Below are positions 1-8,831 of a stretch of 64,000 nt of DNA, one piece after another. The notes under the pieces were generated by a model, which was not told the origin of the DNA, made no database searches, and was given only the letters and a program-made list of their open reading frames with translations. Source of the DNA: Chthoniobacterales bacterium (GTDB taxonomy: Bacteria; Verrucomicrobiota; Verrucomicrobiia; Chthoniobacterales; DASVRZ01); the NCBI GenBank assembly GCA_039930045.1, contig JBDSQB010000003.1:233839-297838 (forward strand). Reading direction: 5' to 3'. Position 1 is the first letter of the stretch. Every line of letters begins with the position of its first letter. The translations under genes and the position numbers were made by a program.

Positions 1-516
1 CGGGTTGATAATTCGATAATCGAGCGCGACCTGCTCCGCGCGCAAACGTTCCCGCAAATGGGCCAGCGGTTCGGTGCTGAATCCGTCGGTGATGACGAGC
101 AAACGCGCGGCGCGATCCGGGTCGAGATGGGCCAGCGTGTGCTCGATGGCGAGCCCAGTGAGCGTCTGCTGGCGGCGCGATTCGGGGATTTCGTCGGCAT
201 CGCCACGAAGTTGCGCGAGATCGGCGAAGTCGATGAAATGGAGCCGGTCGCTGGTGCCGCGGGAGCGTTCGATGAGCGATTCCATCTCGGCACGGGCGGG
301 TTCCAGCGCATCGGCAGCGGAGGCGGAACGATCCACCAGCACCCAGAGATCGAGGCCGTCGCCGAGGCGTTTCCATTGCGGCTGCACGAGCACGAGCAGG
401 AGTAAAATCAGAAGCAAAATGCGCCGATAAAGATGCAACTCCAATCGTCGCCAATACCATCCGGCGGCGACGAAAACGGGCACGAGAAGGAACCATTCGG
501 GAGCGTGGAATCTCAT
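1..516 (-). CDS. vWA-domain membrane protein (BatA/BatB-like), 3' end cut off
   Basis: Reading leftward from the ATG at 516 gives an open frame to the window edge, so the C-terminus is missing. Two hydrophobic segments (about residues 9-20 and 33-44) precede a von Willebrand A domain with a MIDAS-type D-x-S-x-S (DRSAS, residues 62-66) and a later strand ending in VITDG. The start overlaps the stop of the upstream gene in an ATGA, which supports it. vWA proteins of this type sit beside DUF58 proteins and MoxR ATPases in BatA-type (aerotolerance, envelope stress) operons. The role here is inferred from those neighbours; no MoxR gene is visible, and it may lie beyond the left edge. Confidence 0.75.
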   Translation of the reverse strand, partial: MRFHAPEWFLLVPVFVAAGWYWRRLELHLYRRILLLILLLLVLVQPQWKRLGDGLDLWVLVDRSASAADALEPARAEMESLIERSRGTSDRLHFIDFADLAQLRGDADEIPESRRQQTLTGLAIEHTLAHLDPDRAARLLVITDGFSTEPLAHLRERLRAEQVALDYRIINP

Positions 517-2144
517 GCAACTCCCCTCGTTTTTGGCCCGGTTAGCAGCCAGCTCCCGGCGATGGTCGCGAGCAAAAGCAGGACCCAGACGGGAGTGAGA
601 AAGTCTTCCTCGCTGTTGCGCTGGCGCAACTCGGTGACGATGCGGCGGACCGGATCGGACGACGATGCCTGACGAAAATCGGTTTCGCGCGAATCGGCAA
701 AATGCGCGGCGGCTTTCAGTTGCGGACGCTCAAAGAAACCGGGCACTTCCGGGGCGCGGGAATCGTCGGGGAGAAGCTGGCGGGTCTCGACGTTGAGCGA
801 CTCGGTGTCGGAGCGTTCGGCGCGCACGATTTCGGTGAAGCGATGCAGCGCGAGAACGAAGGCGGGCAGCCGGGTGGCATTGGAATAGCGCAGGTCGAAG
901 TTCACCATTAGCGAACGGCTTTTACCAATGCGGCGCAGGAATAAAAGCGGGCGTCCGTCCTGCGAAACGAGGGGCTCATCCGACGCCTCGGGCGTGATGA
1001 CCAAGGTCTCGTTCACAAGCAAACCCTGCCAGACGAGGTCGTGCACCAGCGGATGATTTTCCGCGATGATGGAGCCGGTCAGAAGCTTGCCGGGCACTCC
1101 GGGTTGATCGACAAAGACGATGCTGCCGCCCTCCAGCGGTTTCGGATACAGCGGATCGAAACGCACCAGCCGGAGGTCGCGACCAGTGGGTGAGCGATCG
1201 GAAATACTGGCGGCGAATGCCTTGAAAAAATCGTCGAAGGGAGTGCCCGGATCGGAGTAAATGCCGAGCTGTTTCGGACACGGACGCTGCACCGGAAGCG
1301 TGTCGTCGAGGGTGAAGCGATCCGCCTCTAATTGGAGCGTGCAGCGTTCGACGAGACCAGGAAATTGACTGGTCAATTCCGCCATGCCATTCGGCCCTAA
1401 CTCGACTGTGCCGCGTGGCTGACCGTCCAATTTCCAGGTGCGCGTCGCGGGCTGGTCGCTGTTGTTTTTCACGAGCACCTGCCACCCGGCGGCGTCGGCG
1501 CGGAGGCCGGTGAAGCCGACGTTGTTGAAGGGGCGGCCGACGGCAAGACATTCCACACGGGGCGGCACGGCGGCCGCGTGGTCGGTGAGATAAAGGACGG
1601 CACCTTTCTGGCGGACGAGGCTTTGCGCAGTGCGAAATGCCGGGGCCGGATCGTGCTCGGGCGCAGTGGGTTTCCAGTTCTTCAGAGCGGCGAGCAAACC
1701 TGTGGAATTGGGGCCGTGGTAGAGTCGAGTTCCATGGCTATCGAGCAGCGTCCAATCGGTGTGCGCGGCGGCGCTGGAAAGAGAGCTGGCCCGGTCTGCG
1801 AGCGCCTGCCGCGCGTCGTCCGCAAATGCGCTCATGGAAGCGCTGTCGTCGAGGACGATGGCCACGGTTTGAGCCGAGTCATGGCGAATCCAGCGCGGCT
1901 CGGCCAGCAGCCAGGTGATGAGCAAAATGGCGAGCAGTTGCAGCCAGAGACTGACGGAATTTCTCAGACGATCGAAGCGCCGCCCCTGGGCGCTTTCAGG
2001 CGCGAGTTGTTCGAGGAGAAAGAGCGTGCCCGTGACGACGCGACGGGATTCGCGCTGCAAAAAATGGATCAGCAATACCGCTGGAACTCCGATCAGCGCC
2101 CAGAGTCCGGCCAGATTGGCAAAGAAAAGCCCACTCATCCGCAC
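513..2144 (-). CDS. BatA-type protein: N-terminal membrane domain plus vWA domain
   Basis: 543 residues. The N-terminus (residues 5-26, then 62-82) matches the BatA aerotolerance-regulator N-terminal pattern: a hydrophobic helix ending in H-F-L-Q-R, a short cytosolic loop and a second helix. A vWA domain follows with a MIDAS-like DDSAS at 99-103, and there is a C-terminal helix near 515-535. Such proteins are thought to form membrane complexes that bind partners through a divalent cation in the vWA domain. The gene overlaps the DUF58 gene upstream (10 bases) and the next vWA gene downstream (4 bases), so translation is probably coupled. Substrate or stress signal is unknown. Confidence 0.8.
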   Translation of the reverse strand: MRMSGLFFANLAGLWALIGVPAVLLIHFLQRESRRVVTGTLFLLEQLAPESAQGRRFDRLRNSVSLWLQLLAILLITWLLAEPRWIRHDSAQTVAIVLDDSASMSAFADDARQALADRASSLSSAAAHTDWTLLDSHGTRLYHGPNSTGLLAALKNWKPTAPEHDPAPAFRTAQSLVRQKGAVLYLTDHAAAVPPRVECLAVGRPFNNVGFTGLRADAAGWQVLVKNNSDQPATRTWKLDGQPRGTVELGPNGMAELTSQFPGLVERCTLQLEADRFTLDDTLPVQRPCPKQLGIYSDPGTPFDDFFKAFAASISDRSPTGRDLRLVRFDPLYPKPLEGGSIVFVDQPGVPGKLLTGSIIAENHPLVHDLVWQGLLVNETLVITPEASDEPLVSQDGRPLLFLRRIGKSRSLMVNFDLRYSNATRLPAFVLALHRFTEIVRAERSDTESLNVETRQLLPDDSRAPEVPGFFERPQLKAAAHFADSRETDFRQASSSDPVRRIVTELRQRNSEEDFLTPVWVLLLLATIAGSWLLTGPKTRGVA

Positions 2145-2998
2145 ATCTCCACGGCGCCTTTGGGCAGGGCCTCGTGACGCAGGGCGGCGTGAAAATCACC
2201 CGCATCACCGACCCGCGCGAGGGCGACGCGGTGACGCTGCCCCTCCAGCGACCAGAGGGCGAAATGGCGCTGGTAGGCAGCACGATAGCGCGTAAGCAGA
2301 CCGGGTGAGACGAGTTGGACTCGACTCTGTTCCGACTCGCAATCGGCAAACTGGATGTTGCCATTCCAATCGGGCTCGGCCTCGTCCTGAGTAAAGGGCG
2401 CGAAGATGATCCCTGTGCCACGCGCGGCGCTCAGCGCGGTGAGCATCGGACTCGGTGCGCCAGAAAAAAGCAGGTCGGAAATGAGAACGCGCAGGGAGCC
2501 TTGACGCCACGGAAGCGCGAAGTGCGTTTTCTGAAATTTCAACGCGAGCCAGTCCCCGCCGCCGAGGGCGGATTCGACGGGCCAGCGGGCGGATTCGACT
2601 CCGTTAAGAACGTAAACGTGGACGGCCGCGCCGGATTGACGGGCGCTTTCGAGGCAGAAATAAAACAGCTCCAGCGTGCGATTAGCCTTCGCCGCGCTGA
2701 TAAACATGGAACTCGAAATGTCGAGCACAAGATCGACGGCGGGACTGACTTCCTCGCGATATAATTTCATCGAATACTGGCCGCTCCGCGCATACGCCTG
2801 CCAGTCGATGTGACGCGGATCGTCGCCCGGCATGTAGGCGCGATGATCCTGGAAATCGATGGAACTCCCCGCCCCCGCTCCCTGCCATGAACCGCTTGGG
2901 CCCCGCCATGTGCGGCTGCGAAATGGGAGTCGCATCCGCCCCGCCGCCGCCTGCATTCGCGAGTGAATAGCACGCCGCTCCTCGCGATCAGGCATCAT
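2135..2998 (-). CDS. DUF58 domain-containing protein
   Basis: 287 residues with the diagnostic DUF58 block at about 48-72 (D-F-Q-D-H-R-x-Y-x-P-G-D-D, then R-H-I-D-W). This leads into a vWA-like fold with DISSS at 93-97. DUF58 proteins are encoded next to MoxR AAA+ ATPases and BatA-type vWA proteins and are regarded as their partners. The gene overlaps its neighbours on both sides (11 bases upstream, 10 downstream), which fits one operon running leftward from 4409. Either of the first two Met codons could be the start. Confidence 0.85.
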   Translation of the reverse strand: MMPDREERRAIHSRMQAAAGRMRLPFRSRTWRGPSGSWQGAGAGSSIDFQDHRAYMPGDDPRHIDWQAYARSGQYSMKLYREEVSPAVDLVLDISSSMFISAAKANRTLELFYFCLESARQSGAAVHVYVLNGVESARWPVESALGGGDWLALKFQKTHFALPWRQGSLRVLISDLLFSGAPSPMLTALSAARGTGIIFAPFTQDEAEPDWNGNIQFADCESEQSRVQLVSPGLLTRYRAAYQRHFALWSLEGQRHRVALARVGDAGDFHAALRHEALPKGAVEMCG

Positions 2999-4409
2999 GA
3001 TTCGGCAACGAACGCGACGCCTCGGCGAGGAGCGTTTTCAAAGAGCGAAACGGCGCGCGCGATTTGACTAAAAGGAGAATGAGCGAGACGGCGGCGAGGA
3101 AACTCATCCAGAGCGTGAGCATTTTTCCGAAGCCTCCAAAGTCGTCGAAGGCAGGGGCGAAAATGCCGATCGGTGGCAGGATGACGGAAGCTTGCAGGAT
3201 ATGTGAATGAGCGACGCCGCCAATGATCGACAACACAAAGATCACGAGCCCGGACGACGTGAAGAGAATGAGATACGGCATCCAGCGTTTTTTTATGGAG
3301 CGCGGGGTGAGCGCGGGCGGCAGCAAGAGGGTAGCGGCAAAAGCAATCAGCGAAACGTAGCGATATGGGCTGGCAGTCGAGGCGTTAAACCAGCCGGCTT
3401 TCCACCAGAAGACGCCGAGGATGGCGAGAACCAGCATGGTGAAATAGAAGCCGGTGTTCCAGCCGGGCGTGAAAAAGCGGGCGGCGAATCGGCCGAGAAA
3501 CCCACGTTTTACAAAGGGTCGATACAGGCTGGAAAGCGCGACTTCATTTTCCGACAACGCCCCGAGACAGATGGGTGTGATCGCTACCTGACCCACAATG
3601 ATCAGCCATTCGGCGTCCACTGCGAAGAGGCTGGCCACGCCGCAGACCAGCAGAATCAACAAGGCCAGCAGACGGCGCGGACCCGCGTGATTTTCCGCCA
3701 GCGGAGCGATGCGCGAGGCGGCCATTCCCAACATCAGCAGGATCAGGATCGGGAGCAGCAGGGCGATGCCGCCGAGGATCACGCCACTGGGCAAACCCAC
3801 TCCTCGCAAGACACCGCGCGAGCCGCCACCCATGAGCAAGACGGCCACAAACGAACCGCCGACTTGCAGGAGAAAAAAGTAGCCGAGAAAGAGGAATATC
3901 CGGATGATTTTGGATTGATAGGGAGAGACGCCGACCGTCACGGCGGTGAGCACGGCAGAGACGACCAAGATCGCCCCGACGGTGAGCAAATCGTTGAGCA
4001 TGTTCACCCCGCCGAGGTAGTAGCGCAGCGCGATGTAAGGGAGCACTGTGACCGCGAGGAGGGCGGCTTGCGTGACGATGGCGATCCATTTTCCGAAGAC
4101 GATGCGCCAGGCATTCAGGCGGGTGAGAAAGATGAGTTCCAGCGTGTTGTTTTTGATCTCGTTACCCACACTGCCGAGCGCGGAGAGCGGGAGAATCATC
4201 AGCAGCGGCAGCGAAAGAATCGTCCAGAAAAACGTCGTCACGCTTTGGGTGTCATTGCCATTTTCCGCCACCGTAAAGGCGATGATAACATTAAAAATAA
4301 GCAGCCCTTGCAGAATGAAAAGGGACGACGTCAGCACCCGCGAGCGCATTCCCTGCCGAAGCTCTTTCACTAACATCGGGCTGAGCCAGTCGGCGAAATC
4401 TTGGATCAT
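2988..4409 (-). CDS. Multi-spanning ABC-2-type permease-like protein
   Basis: 473 residues, largely hydrophobic with about 10-12 predicted membrane segments. The N-terminus (residues 9-26) carries the S-P-x-L-V-K-E-L-R-Q-x-x-R-S pattern seen before the first helix of ABC-2 permeases. It is probably the first gene of the BatA/DUF58 operon and overlaps the DUF58 gene by 11 bases. No ATPase subunit is encoded in this operon, so the partner lies elsewhere or beyond the window. The substrate is unknown. The membrane-protein call is firm; the ABC assignment rests on the N-terminal pattern and genomic style. Confidence 0.65.
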   Translation of the reverse strand: MIQDFADWLSPMLVKELRQGMRSRVLTSSLFILQGLLIFNVIIAFTVAENGNDTQSVTTFFWTILSLPLLMILPLSALGSVGNEIKNNTLELIFLTRLNAWRIVFGKWIAIVTQAALLAVTVLPYIALRYYLGGVNMLNDLLTVGAILVVSAVLTAVTVGVSPYQSKIIRIFLFLGYFFLLQVGGSFVAVLLMGGGSRGVLRGVGLPSGVILGGIALLLPILILLMLGMAASRIAPLAENHAGPRRLLALLILLVCGVASLFAVDAEWLIIVGQVAITPICLGALSENEVALSSLYRPFVKRGFLGRFAARFFTPGWNTGFYFTMLVLAILGVFWWKAGWFNASTASPYRYVSLIAFAATLLLPPALTPRSIKKRWMPYLILFTSSGLVIFVLSIIGGVAHSHILQASVILPPIGIFAPAFDDFGGFGKMLTLWMSFLAAVSLILLLVKSRAPFRSLKTLLAEASRSLPNHDA

Positions 4410-4475
4410 AAAACGCGAATTTACCCGGCAAGAGGTATCGCAGGAGAAATGGCCTGTCGATGCCGAAATCCGGCG

Positions 4476-5393
4476 CTAGGAATTCTGAAATTCCGCGATG
4501 ATCTCGGGCGGCAAAAGCGGAGTTGCACCGAAATGGGAGGCGACATACGCGCCGAGGCGGCAGGCGTTTTTCAACGTCAGCGCAGGTTCATTTCCACGGG
4601 TCAGGCCGACCATCAGCCCGGCCATGAAGGCGTCGCCAGCGCCGACAGTGTCCTTCACGGTGACTTCCGGCGCGGGAGCGCAGACGAGAGTGCCGTTGTC
4701 CCAAAGCGCGGCACCGGAGGGACCACGCGTGACGCAGATGCGGCGGGTATTGGTCTTTTCGGCAATGATGGCACAGGCGGCGGCGAGTGATTCCGCGTCG
4801 CGGGGCGTGTGGAGCGCCATCTCACCGGTGGAAATCCAGGAGGCGAGCTGACCGGCTTCGTCGTCGTTTAGCTTGATGACGTCGGCTCGCTGAGCGAGCG
4901 CAAATACCAGCGTGGGATTGGCAAATGGAGGCCGCAGATTCACGTCGAAAAACTTCAGCGGGCCAGCCACATCGAGGAGTTTGTCGAGTTGATCGAGATT
5001 GTAGGGCGAACGTCCGGCGAGCGAGCCGTAGATCAGCGCGCGGCTTTCGGCGACAGCTTCAAGCGCGGCAGGCGGGACTTTGATTTCATCCCAGGCGGCA
5101 GGCTGGACGAGCTCGTAGCTGGCGTTGGCTTTTTCGTCCAAAGTCACGATGACCATGCCCGTGGTGAGTCCTATCCGGGCGCGATCCACAAACTCGATGT
5201 TCACGCCTTTGTCGATGGCGACCTGGAGGATTTCGTCGCCGAGTGCGTCACGTCCGATCGCGGAAATGAGCGACGCACTGGCGCCGAGTTGCGAGAGATG
5301 CGCGGTGACGTTGAAGGGCGCGCCTCCCGCGTGACGCCCCGAAGGCAGGCAGTCCCAGAGGATTTCTCCGAAGGCGTAAAATTCAGTGCTCAT
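4476..5393 (-). CDS. PfkB-family sugar kinase, probably fructokinase
   Basis: 305 residues, normal for ribokinase/PfkB fructokinases that phosphorylate fructose with ATP. The N-terminal G-E-I-L-W-D and H-A-G-G-A-P-x-N-V-T segments (9-30) form the sugar site. The family signature D-T-V-G-A-G-D-A-F (248-256) holds the catalytic Asp at 254 and the anion hole. It is the last gene of the porin / transporter / cupin / kinase operon and overlaps the cupin gene by 4 bases, so it probably phosphorylates the imported hexose. Fructose is the best guess from the N-terminal motif; another ketose or aldose is possible. Confidence 0.85.
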   Translation of the reverse strand: MSTEFYAFGEILWDCLPSGRHAGGAPFNVTAHLSQLGASASLISAIGRDALGDEILQVAIDKGVNIEFVDRARIGLTTGMVIVTLDEKANASYELVQPAAWDEIKVPPAALEAVAESRALIYGSLAGRSPYNLDQLDKLLDVAGPLKFFDVNLRPPFANPTLVFALAQRADVIKLNDDEAGQLASWISTGEMALHTPRDAESLAAACAIIAEKTNTRRICVTRGPSGAALWDNGTLVCAPAPEVTVKDTVGAGDAFMAGLMVGLTRGNEPALTLKNACRLGAYVASHFGATPLLPPEIIAEFQNS

Positions 5394-5971
5394 AACTTGG
5401 GGGCGGCAGTGGGTTCATAAAGAAAAATCAGGTCCTGATCCATGCCCTTTGGATCAGTCGAACGCTCAAAAACGAGCAAATCCTCGGTGCCGATGATGCA
5501 GTGCTCCATCCCCGGCTCGAAGTGAAACTGGCGACCCGGTTCCAGTGCCTCGACGGTCAGCGGACAATCCGCGCTGCTCCGCGACAGGATCAAACCCGCG
5601 CCTTCCTGGACCTTGAGGTGCTCGTCTTTTTGCTCGTGTTTTTCGAGCGCGAGATAGCCGCCCTGGCGGATCACGAGATATTTTTCGACTTTGGGCGGCT
5701 CGTGCCGGGTAACCACGGCTCCGCCCCAAGAGGTGGGAATGACGCCCGGCAATTTGCGGCTGATGCACAAAACCAGTTCGGCAAATTTCTCCGTCGTCTG
5801 CCCGAGTTTCTCTGGAAAATGAGCGGCCCAAAGTCGGCAGGCTGCGCGGCAATAGCTGTTGAAACTTTCCCTCGAATCGATCTTCGACTGCGCTGCCAAT
5901 TCTCCAGCCATTGCGGCGAGACGCGGATCTTCGACCAGTTGGCTATGATCCAAATCAAAGTCCGCACTCAT
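5390..5971 (-). CDS. Cupin-fold protein, possible sugar isomerase
   Basis: 193 residues. The C-terminal two thirds show both cupin motifs: K-H-E-Q-K-D-E-H followed by E-G-A-G-L-I-L, then F-E-P-G-x-E-H-C-I-I-G. His and Glu residues are placed for a metal. The N-terminal 90 residues are helical and unassigned. The position between a FucP-like transporter and a fructokinase suggests it isomerises the imported sugar before phosphorylation, as metal-cupin isomerases such as D-lyxose ketol-isomerase do. That is inference; a sugar-binding or regulatory cupin is equally possible. The stop overlaps the kinase start. Confidence 0.6.
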   Translation of the reverse strand: MSADFDLDHSQLVEDPRLAAMAGELAAQSKIDSRESFNSYCRAACRLWAAHFPEKLGQTTEKFAELVLCISRKLPGVIPTSWGGAVVTRHEPPKVEKYLVIRQGGYLALEKHEQKDEHLKVQEGAGLILSRSSADCPLTVEALEPGRQFHFEPGMEHCIIGTEDLLVFERSTDPKGMDQDLIFLYEPTAAPKL

Positions 5972-5974
5972 CGC

Positions 5975-7372
5975 CTAGTGCCCGCGATTGGTGGAGACTC
6001 CGTGCATGGCCTCGTGACCGCTCAACCGCGGCCACAAATATCCGTAAGCGGCGACGACCGCGAAGCAAAGAATGGGCACGATAAACGCCCGCGACATGCC
6101 ATAAGCATCGCCGACGTGGCCCATGATTTGCGGCACGACCGCTCCGCCAAAGATGGCCATGACGATGAAGGAAGACGCTTTCTTGGCCTGTTCGCCCAGC
6201 CCAAAAATCCCGAGCGCGAAGATCGTGGGAAACATGATCGACATCAGAAAATAACTCACGAAAACGCACGCCACCGAGACCCAGCCGAGTTTGAGAAATA
6301 TCAGGAAACAGGCGACGACGTTGAGCAATCCGTAAAGACCGAGCACACGATGCGCCGCGGCTTTTCTTAAAATGGCCGCGCCGGTAAAACGACCGGTCAG
6401 AAAGCAGATGAAGCCAAAGGACGCCAGTGTGGAAGCGCCTTTGTCGCTAAAAACGAGCGCTCCGTGTTTCGTCTCAAAAAGCCCTCGCAAAAAGCCCGGC
6501 GCGTCGCGCAACGAGGTCTCCCAGGAGGCGGGCACAGGCGGCGTCTGGGTGGTCATGTAATTGATGAAATAACTCCAGACTCCGGCCTGCGCGGCGACGT
6601 AGAGAAACTGCGCCACCACCGCCATGACGAAGTGCGGATGTTTCCACGGTTGCAGCCACGGCGTGAGCCAGCCGGTTGGTTTGGCTTGGGCTGCGCTCGC
6701 CTCGGCGTCGATGTGGTAGTCGTCCTCCATTTTGATGTCGGGCATCGGGGCGAAAAAGAAAACGACCGCCAACACGAGGACGATGACCGCGATGAAAACG
6801 TAGGGAATCCAAAGAGTCTCGCTGCCGGTGCTCTCTCCGGCGGCGTTTTTGGCGTAGAAAAACTGCGCGCCCACAATCGGGCCAAAGACGAGTCCGATCC
6901 CGTTGCAGGATTGCGCTAGATTGATGCGCGTCGCGGAATATTCCAGCGGACCGAGCACGGTAGTGTAGGGATTGGCCACGGTTTCGAGGAAGGTGAGTCC
7001 GGCGGCGATGACGCAAACCCCGAGGAGAAACGCCCAGAATTGCGCGATGTGCGTCGCTTGAATGAACCAGAACCCGCCCGCTGCCACCATCAGCAGACCG
7101 GTGATGATGCCGCCCTTGTAGCCGAGTCGCGAGGCCAGCCAGCCGGCGGGAATCGCCATCAGCAGATAGCCGAGATAATGCGCCATCTGGACTCTCGCCG
7201 ACTGGGCCAGACTGAGATGCAACTCCTCTTGGAAATGCTTGTCCATGACATCGATCATGCCGTTGCAAAAGCCCCATAGCGCGAAGAGCAGCACTAGCAG
7301 GACGAACGTAAACCAGACGTTGCGCCCGTCATCGGTGACGAACATTTTACGCGATTTGGCGGATGGATTCAT
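5975..7372 (-). CDS. FucP-type sugar:proton symporter (MFS)
   Basis: 465 residues with twelve likely membrane helices. The first helix pair matches the FucP/glucose-galactose branch of the major facilitator superfamily: F-C-N-G-M-I-D-V, then H-F-Q-E-x-L-x-L-S, and P-A-G-W-L-A-S-R-L-G-Y-K before helix 3. A long loop of about 90 residues rich in charged and aromatic residues lies between the two halves. It acts at the inner membrane, importing a hexose with protons. It sits 12 bases after the porin gene and 3 bases before the cupin gene, in the same operon. Confidence 0.85.
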   Translation of the reverse strand: MNPSAKSRKMFVTDDGRNVWFTFVLLVLLFALWGFCNGMIDVMDKHFQEELHLSLAQSARVQMAHYLGYLLMAIPAGWLASRLGYKGGIITGLLMVAAGGFWFIQATHIAQFWAFLLGVCVIAAGLTFLETVANPYTTVLGPLEYSATRINLAQSCNGIGLVFGPIVGAQFFYAKNAAGESTGSETLWIPYVFIAVIVLVLAVVFFFAPMPDIKMEDDYHIDAEASAAQAKPTGWLTPWLQPWKHPHFVMAVVAQFLYVAAQAGVWSYFINYMTTQTPPVPASWETSLRDAPGFLRGLFETKHGALVFSDKGASTLASFGFICFLTGRFTGAAILRKAAAHRVLGLYGLLNVVACFLIFLKLGWVSVACVFVSYFLMSIMFPTIFALGIFGLGEQAKKASSFIVMAIFGGAVVPQIMGHVGDAYGMSRAFIVPILCFAVVAAYGYLWPRLSGHEAMHGVSTNRGH

Positions 7373-7384
7373 AGGTCGGGTAGG

Positions 7385-8749
7385 TTAAAATGTAAGTCCC
7401 ATCTGCGCGCCGATCACGACCGCGTCCGGTATGTCGCCCGTGCCGCTGGGGTCGATCACCCATTGCACGTCGGGCTGGAAGTAGCTCCATTTGGTGACTT
7501 GGAAACGGTGCGCCAGTTCGACGATTTTCTCTGATTCCGGATCGCCGCGTCCGGGCACGCGCACACTCCGGGCGTAGTCGCGGCTGAGCCGGCCGTAGAT
7601 GAAATGAAGCATCGTATGGTCGTCATCGCGCCCGGGGAAAAGCCCTTTGTAATTCAGCCCGAGATTCACCTGAAACGGCACGATCGCGATTTCCTTTTGC
7701 GGATAATAGCCACTCGCCACAAAGGCGGTCAGACCCTGGTCGCTGCCCCAGCTTTCCTGCGTCAGCATCTGGTCGGCGTGCGCATAGAAGCCGTAGGAAA
7801 CATCCTTCGTTCCACCGCCAAAACGCTGATATTGATCCCACTGCGAGTAGGTAAATCCGACCCAATAATGACCGGGAAGTCCCTTCACTTCCGACGACGG
7901 CGCGATGGCGTTTTTGCCGTCGGAACCAGCATTGGGATTGGTGGTTTTGAAAAACTCGTGCGACCAGCCGACTTGCAGGATAGCGGTGTAGCCGTCGTTG
8001 CCGCCGAGGCTGAAATTCAAGCCGTGATCGTCGTTTTCAAACATGTCCTGCGACGTTTGGAAAAGCCCAAATTTGAAGTGCCACGCCGGCGACGGATCGT
8101 AGAGCACCGCGCCCGCCCAGACGGGAAATGGGTAGGCGGAAAAACGCGTGTCGAAGAGCACATTGCGGATGTTGCCGTTGATGCCGTTGTTCAGCGAATA
8201 GCCGTAGAGCGGCGACGAGTTGAAATCGTCCGAAGCGGAGAAACGTCCGAGCTTGAGCGTGAGTTTATCGTCGAAAAGTTTCTGCTGGAGATAGAGCTGA
8301 TAGAGGAACGTCCGCTGGCCGCCGACGAGTTGCTGAGTCGAGTAAATGCTCCCGATATATTTGTTCGTCAGATCCTCGCCTTCGCGGTTGATGCCGCTGA
8401 TGACAAACTGGCCACCTTTCCAACCGAAAAGCACGTCGAGATCAAACTTCACTCCGAGCCAGATGTCGTGATCGTAGGTCGCATGGCCCGAGCTGCGGCC
8501 GCCCGTCACATTGCCGGAAATGATGTTGTTGTAGAAACCAAAGACATCGACTCCCGAGCGATAAAGCCGCGTCCGCGCACCGCCCCAATCGCCCGTGGCG
8601 AGGCTATCGATGGACAAACCAGCAGGCGCGATGGCCGTCTCGTGCTCCGGTTGCAACAGCGATTGCTGCGTTTGAGTCAGAGGCTTTTCAGCGAATGCGG
8701 TGCCCGCAAAAAGGAGCGCCGCCAGTAGACTCGGGGAGAGAGCTTTCAT
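7385..8749 (-). CDS. OprB-family carbohydrate-selective outer-membrane porin
   Basis: 454 residues. A signal peptide is clear (cleavage likely after T-A-F-A, residue 20). The mature start contains L-x-x-G-D-W-G-G-A-R-T-R-L, the hallmark of OprB porins, and the protein ends in an aromatic residue (G-L-T-F), typical of outer-membrane beta barrels. OprB porins pass mono- and disaccharides across the outer membrane. It is the first gene of the sugar operon, so its promoter should lie in the 82 bases between this start and the photolyase stop. Confidence 0.9.
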   Translation of the reverse strand: MKALSPSLLAALLFAGTAFAEKPLTQTQQSLLQPEHETAIAPAGLSIDSLATGDWGGARTRLYRSGVDVFGFYNNIISGNVTGGRSSGHATYDHDIWLGVKFDLDVLFGWKGGQFVISGINREGEDLTNKYIGSIYSTQQLVGGQRTFLYQLYLQQKLFDDKLTLKLGRFSASDDFNSSPLYGYSLNNGINGNIRNVLFDTRFSAYPFPVWAGAVLYDPSPAWHFKFGLFQTSQDMFENDDHGLNFSLGGNDGYTAILQVGWSHEFFKTTNPNAGSDGKNAIAPSSEVKGLPGHYWVGFTYSQWDQYQRFGGGTKDVSYGFYAHADQMLTQESWGSDQGLTAFVASGYYPQKEIAIVPFQVNLGLNYKGLFPGRDDDHTMLHFIYGRLSRDYARSVRVPGRGDPESEKIVELAHRFQVTKWSYFQPDVQWVIDPSGTGDIPDAVVIGAQMGLTF

Positions 8750-8831
8750 GTGGGAGGGGGGCCCGCACCGGAGGCCGATGCTAATATTTCGCGGCCAAGT
8801 TCGATTTCGGTCTTACTCGAATGCAGCCCGT

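Noticed and set aside
3207..4373. Plus-strand open frame opposite the permease gene
   Set aside because: Highly charged Gln/His/Asp-rich shadow of a hydrophobic protein, a typical antisense artefact.
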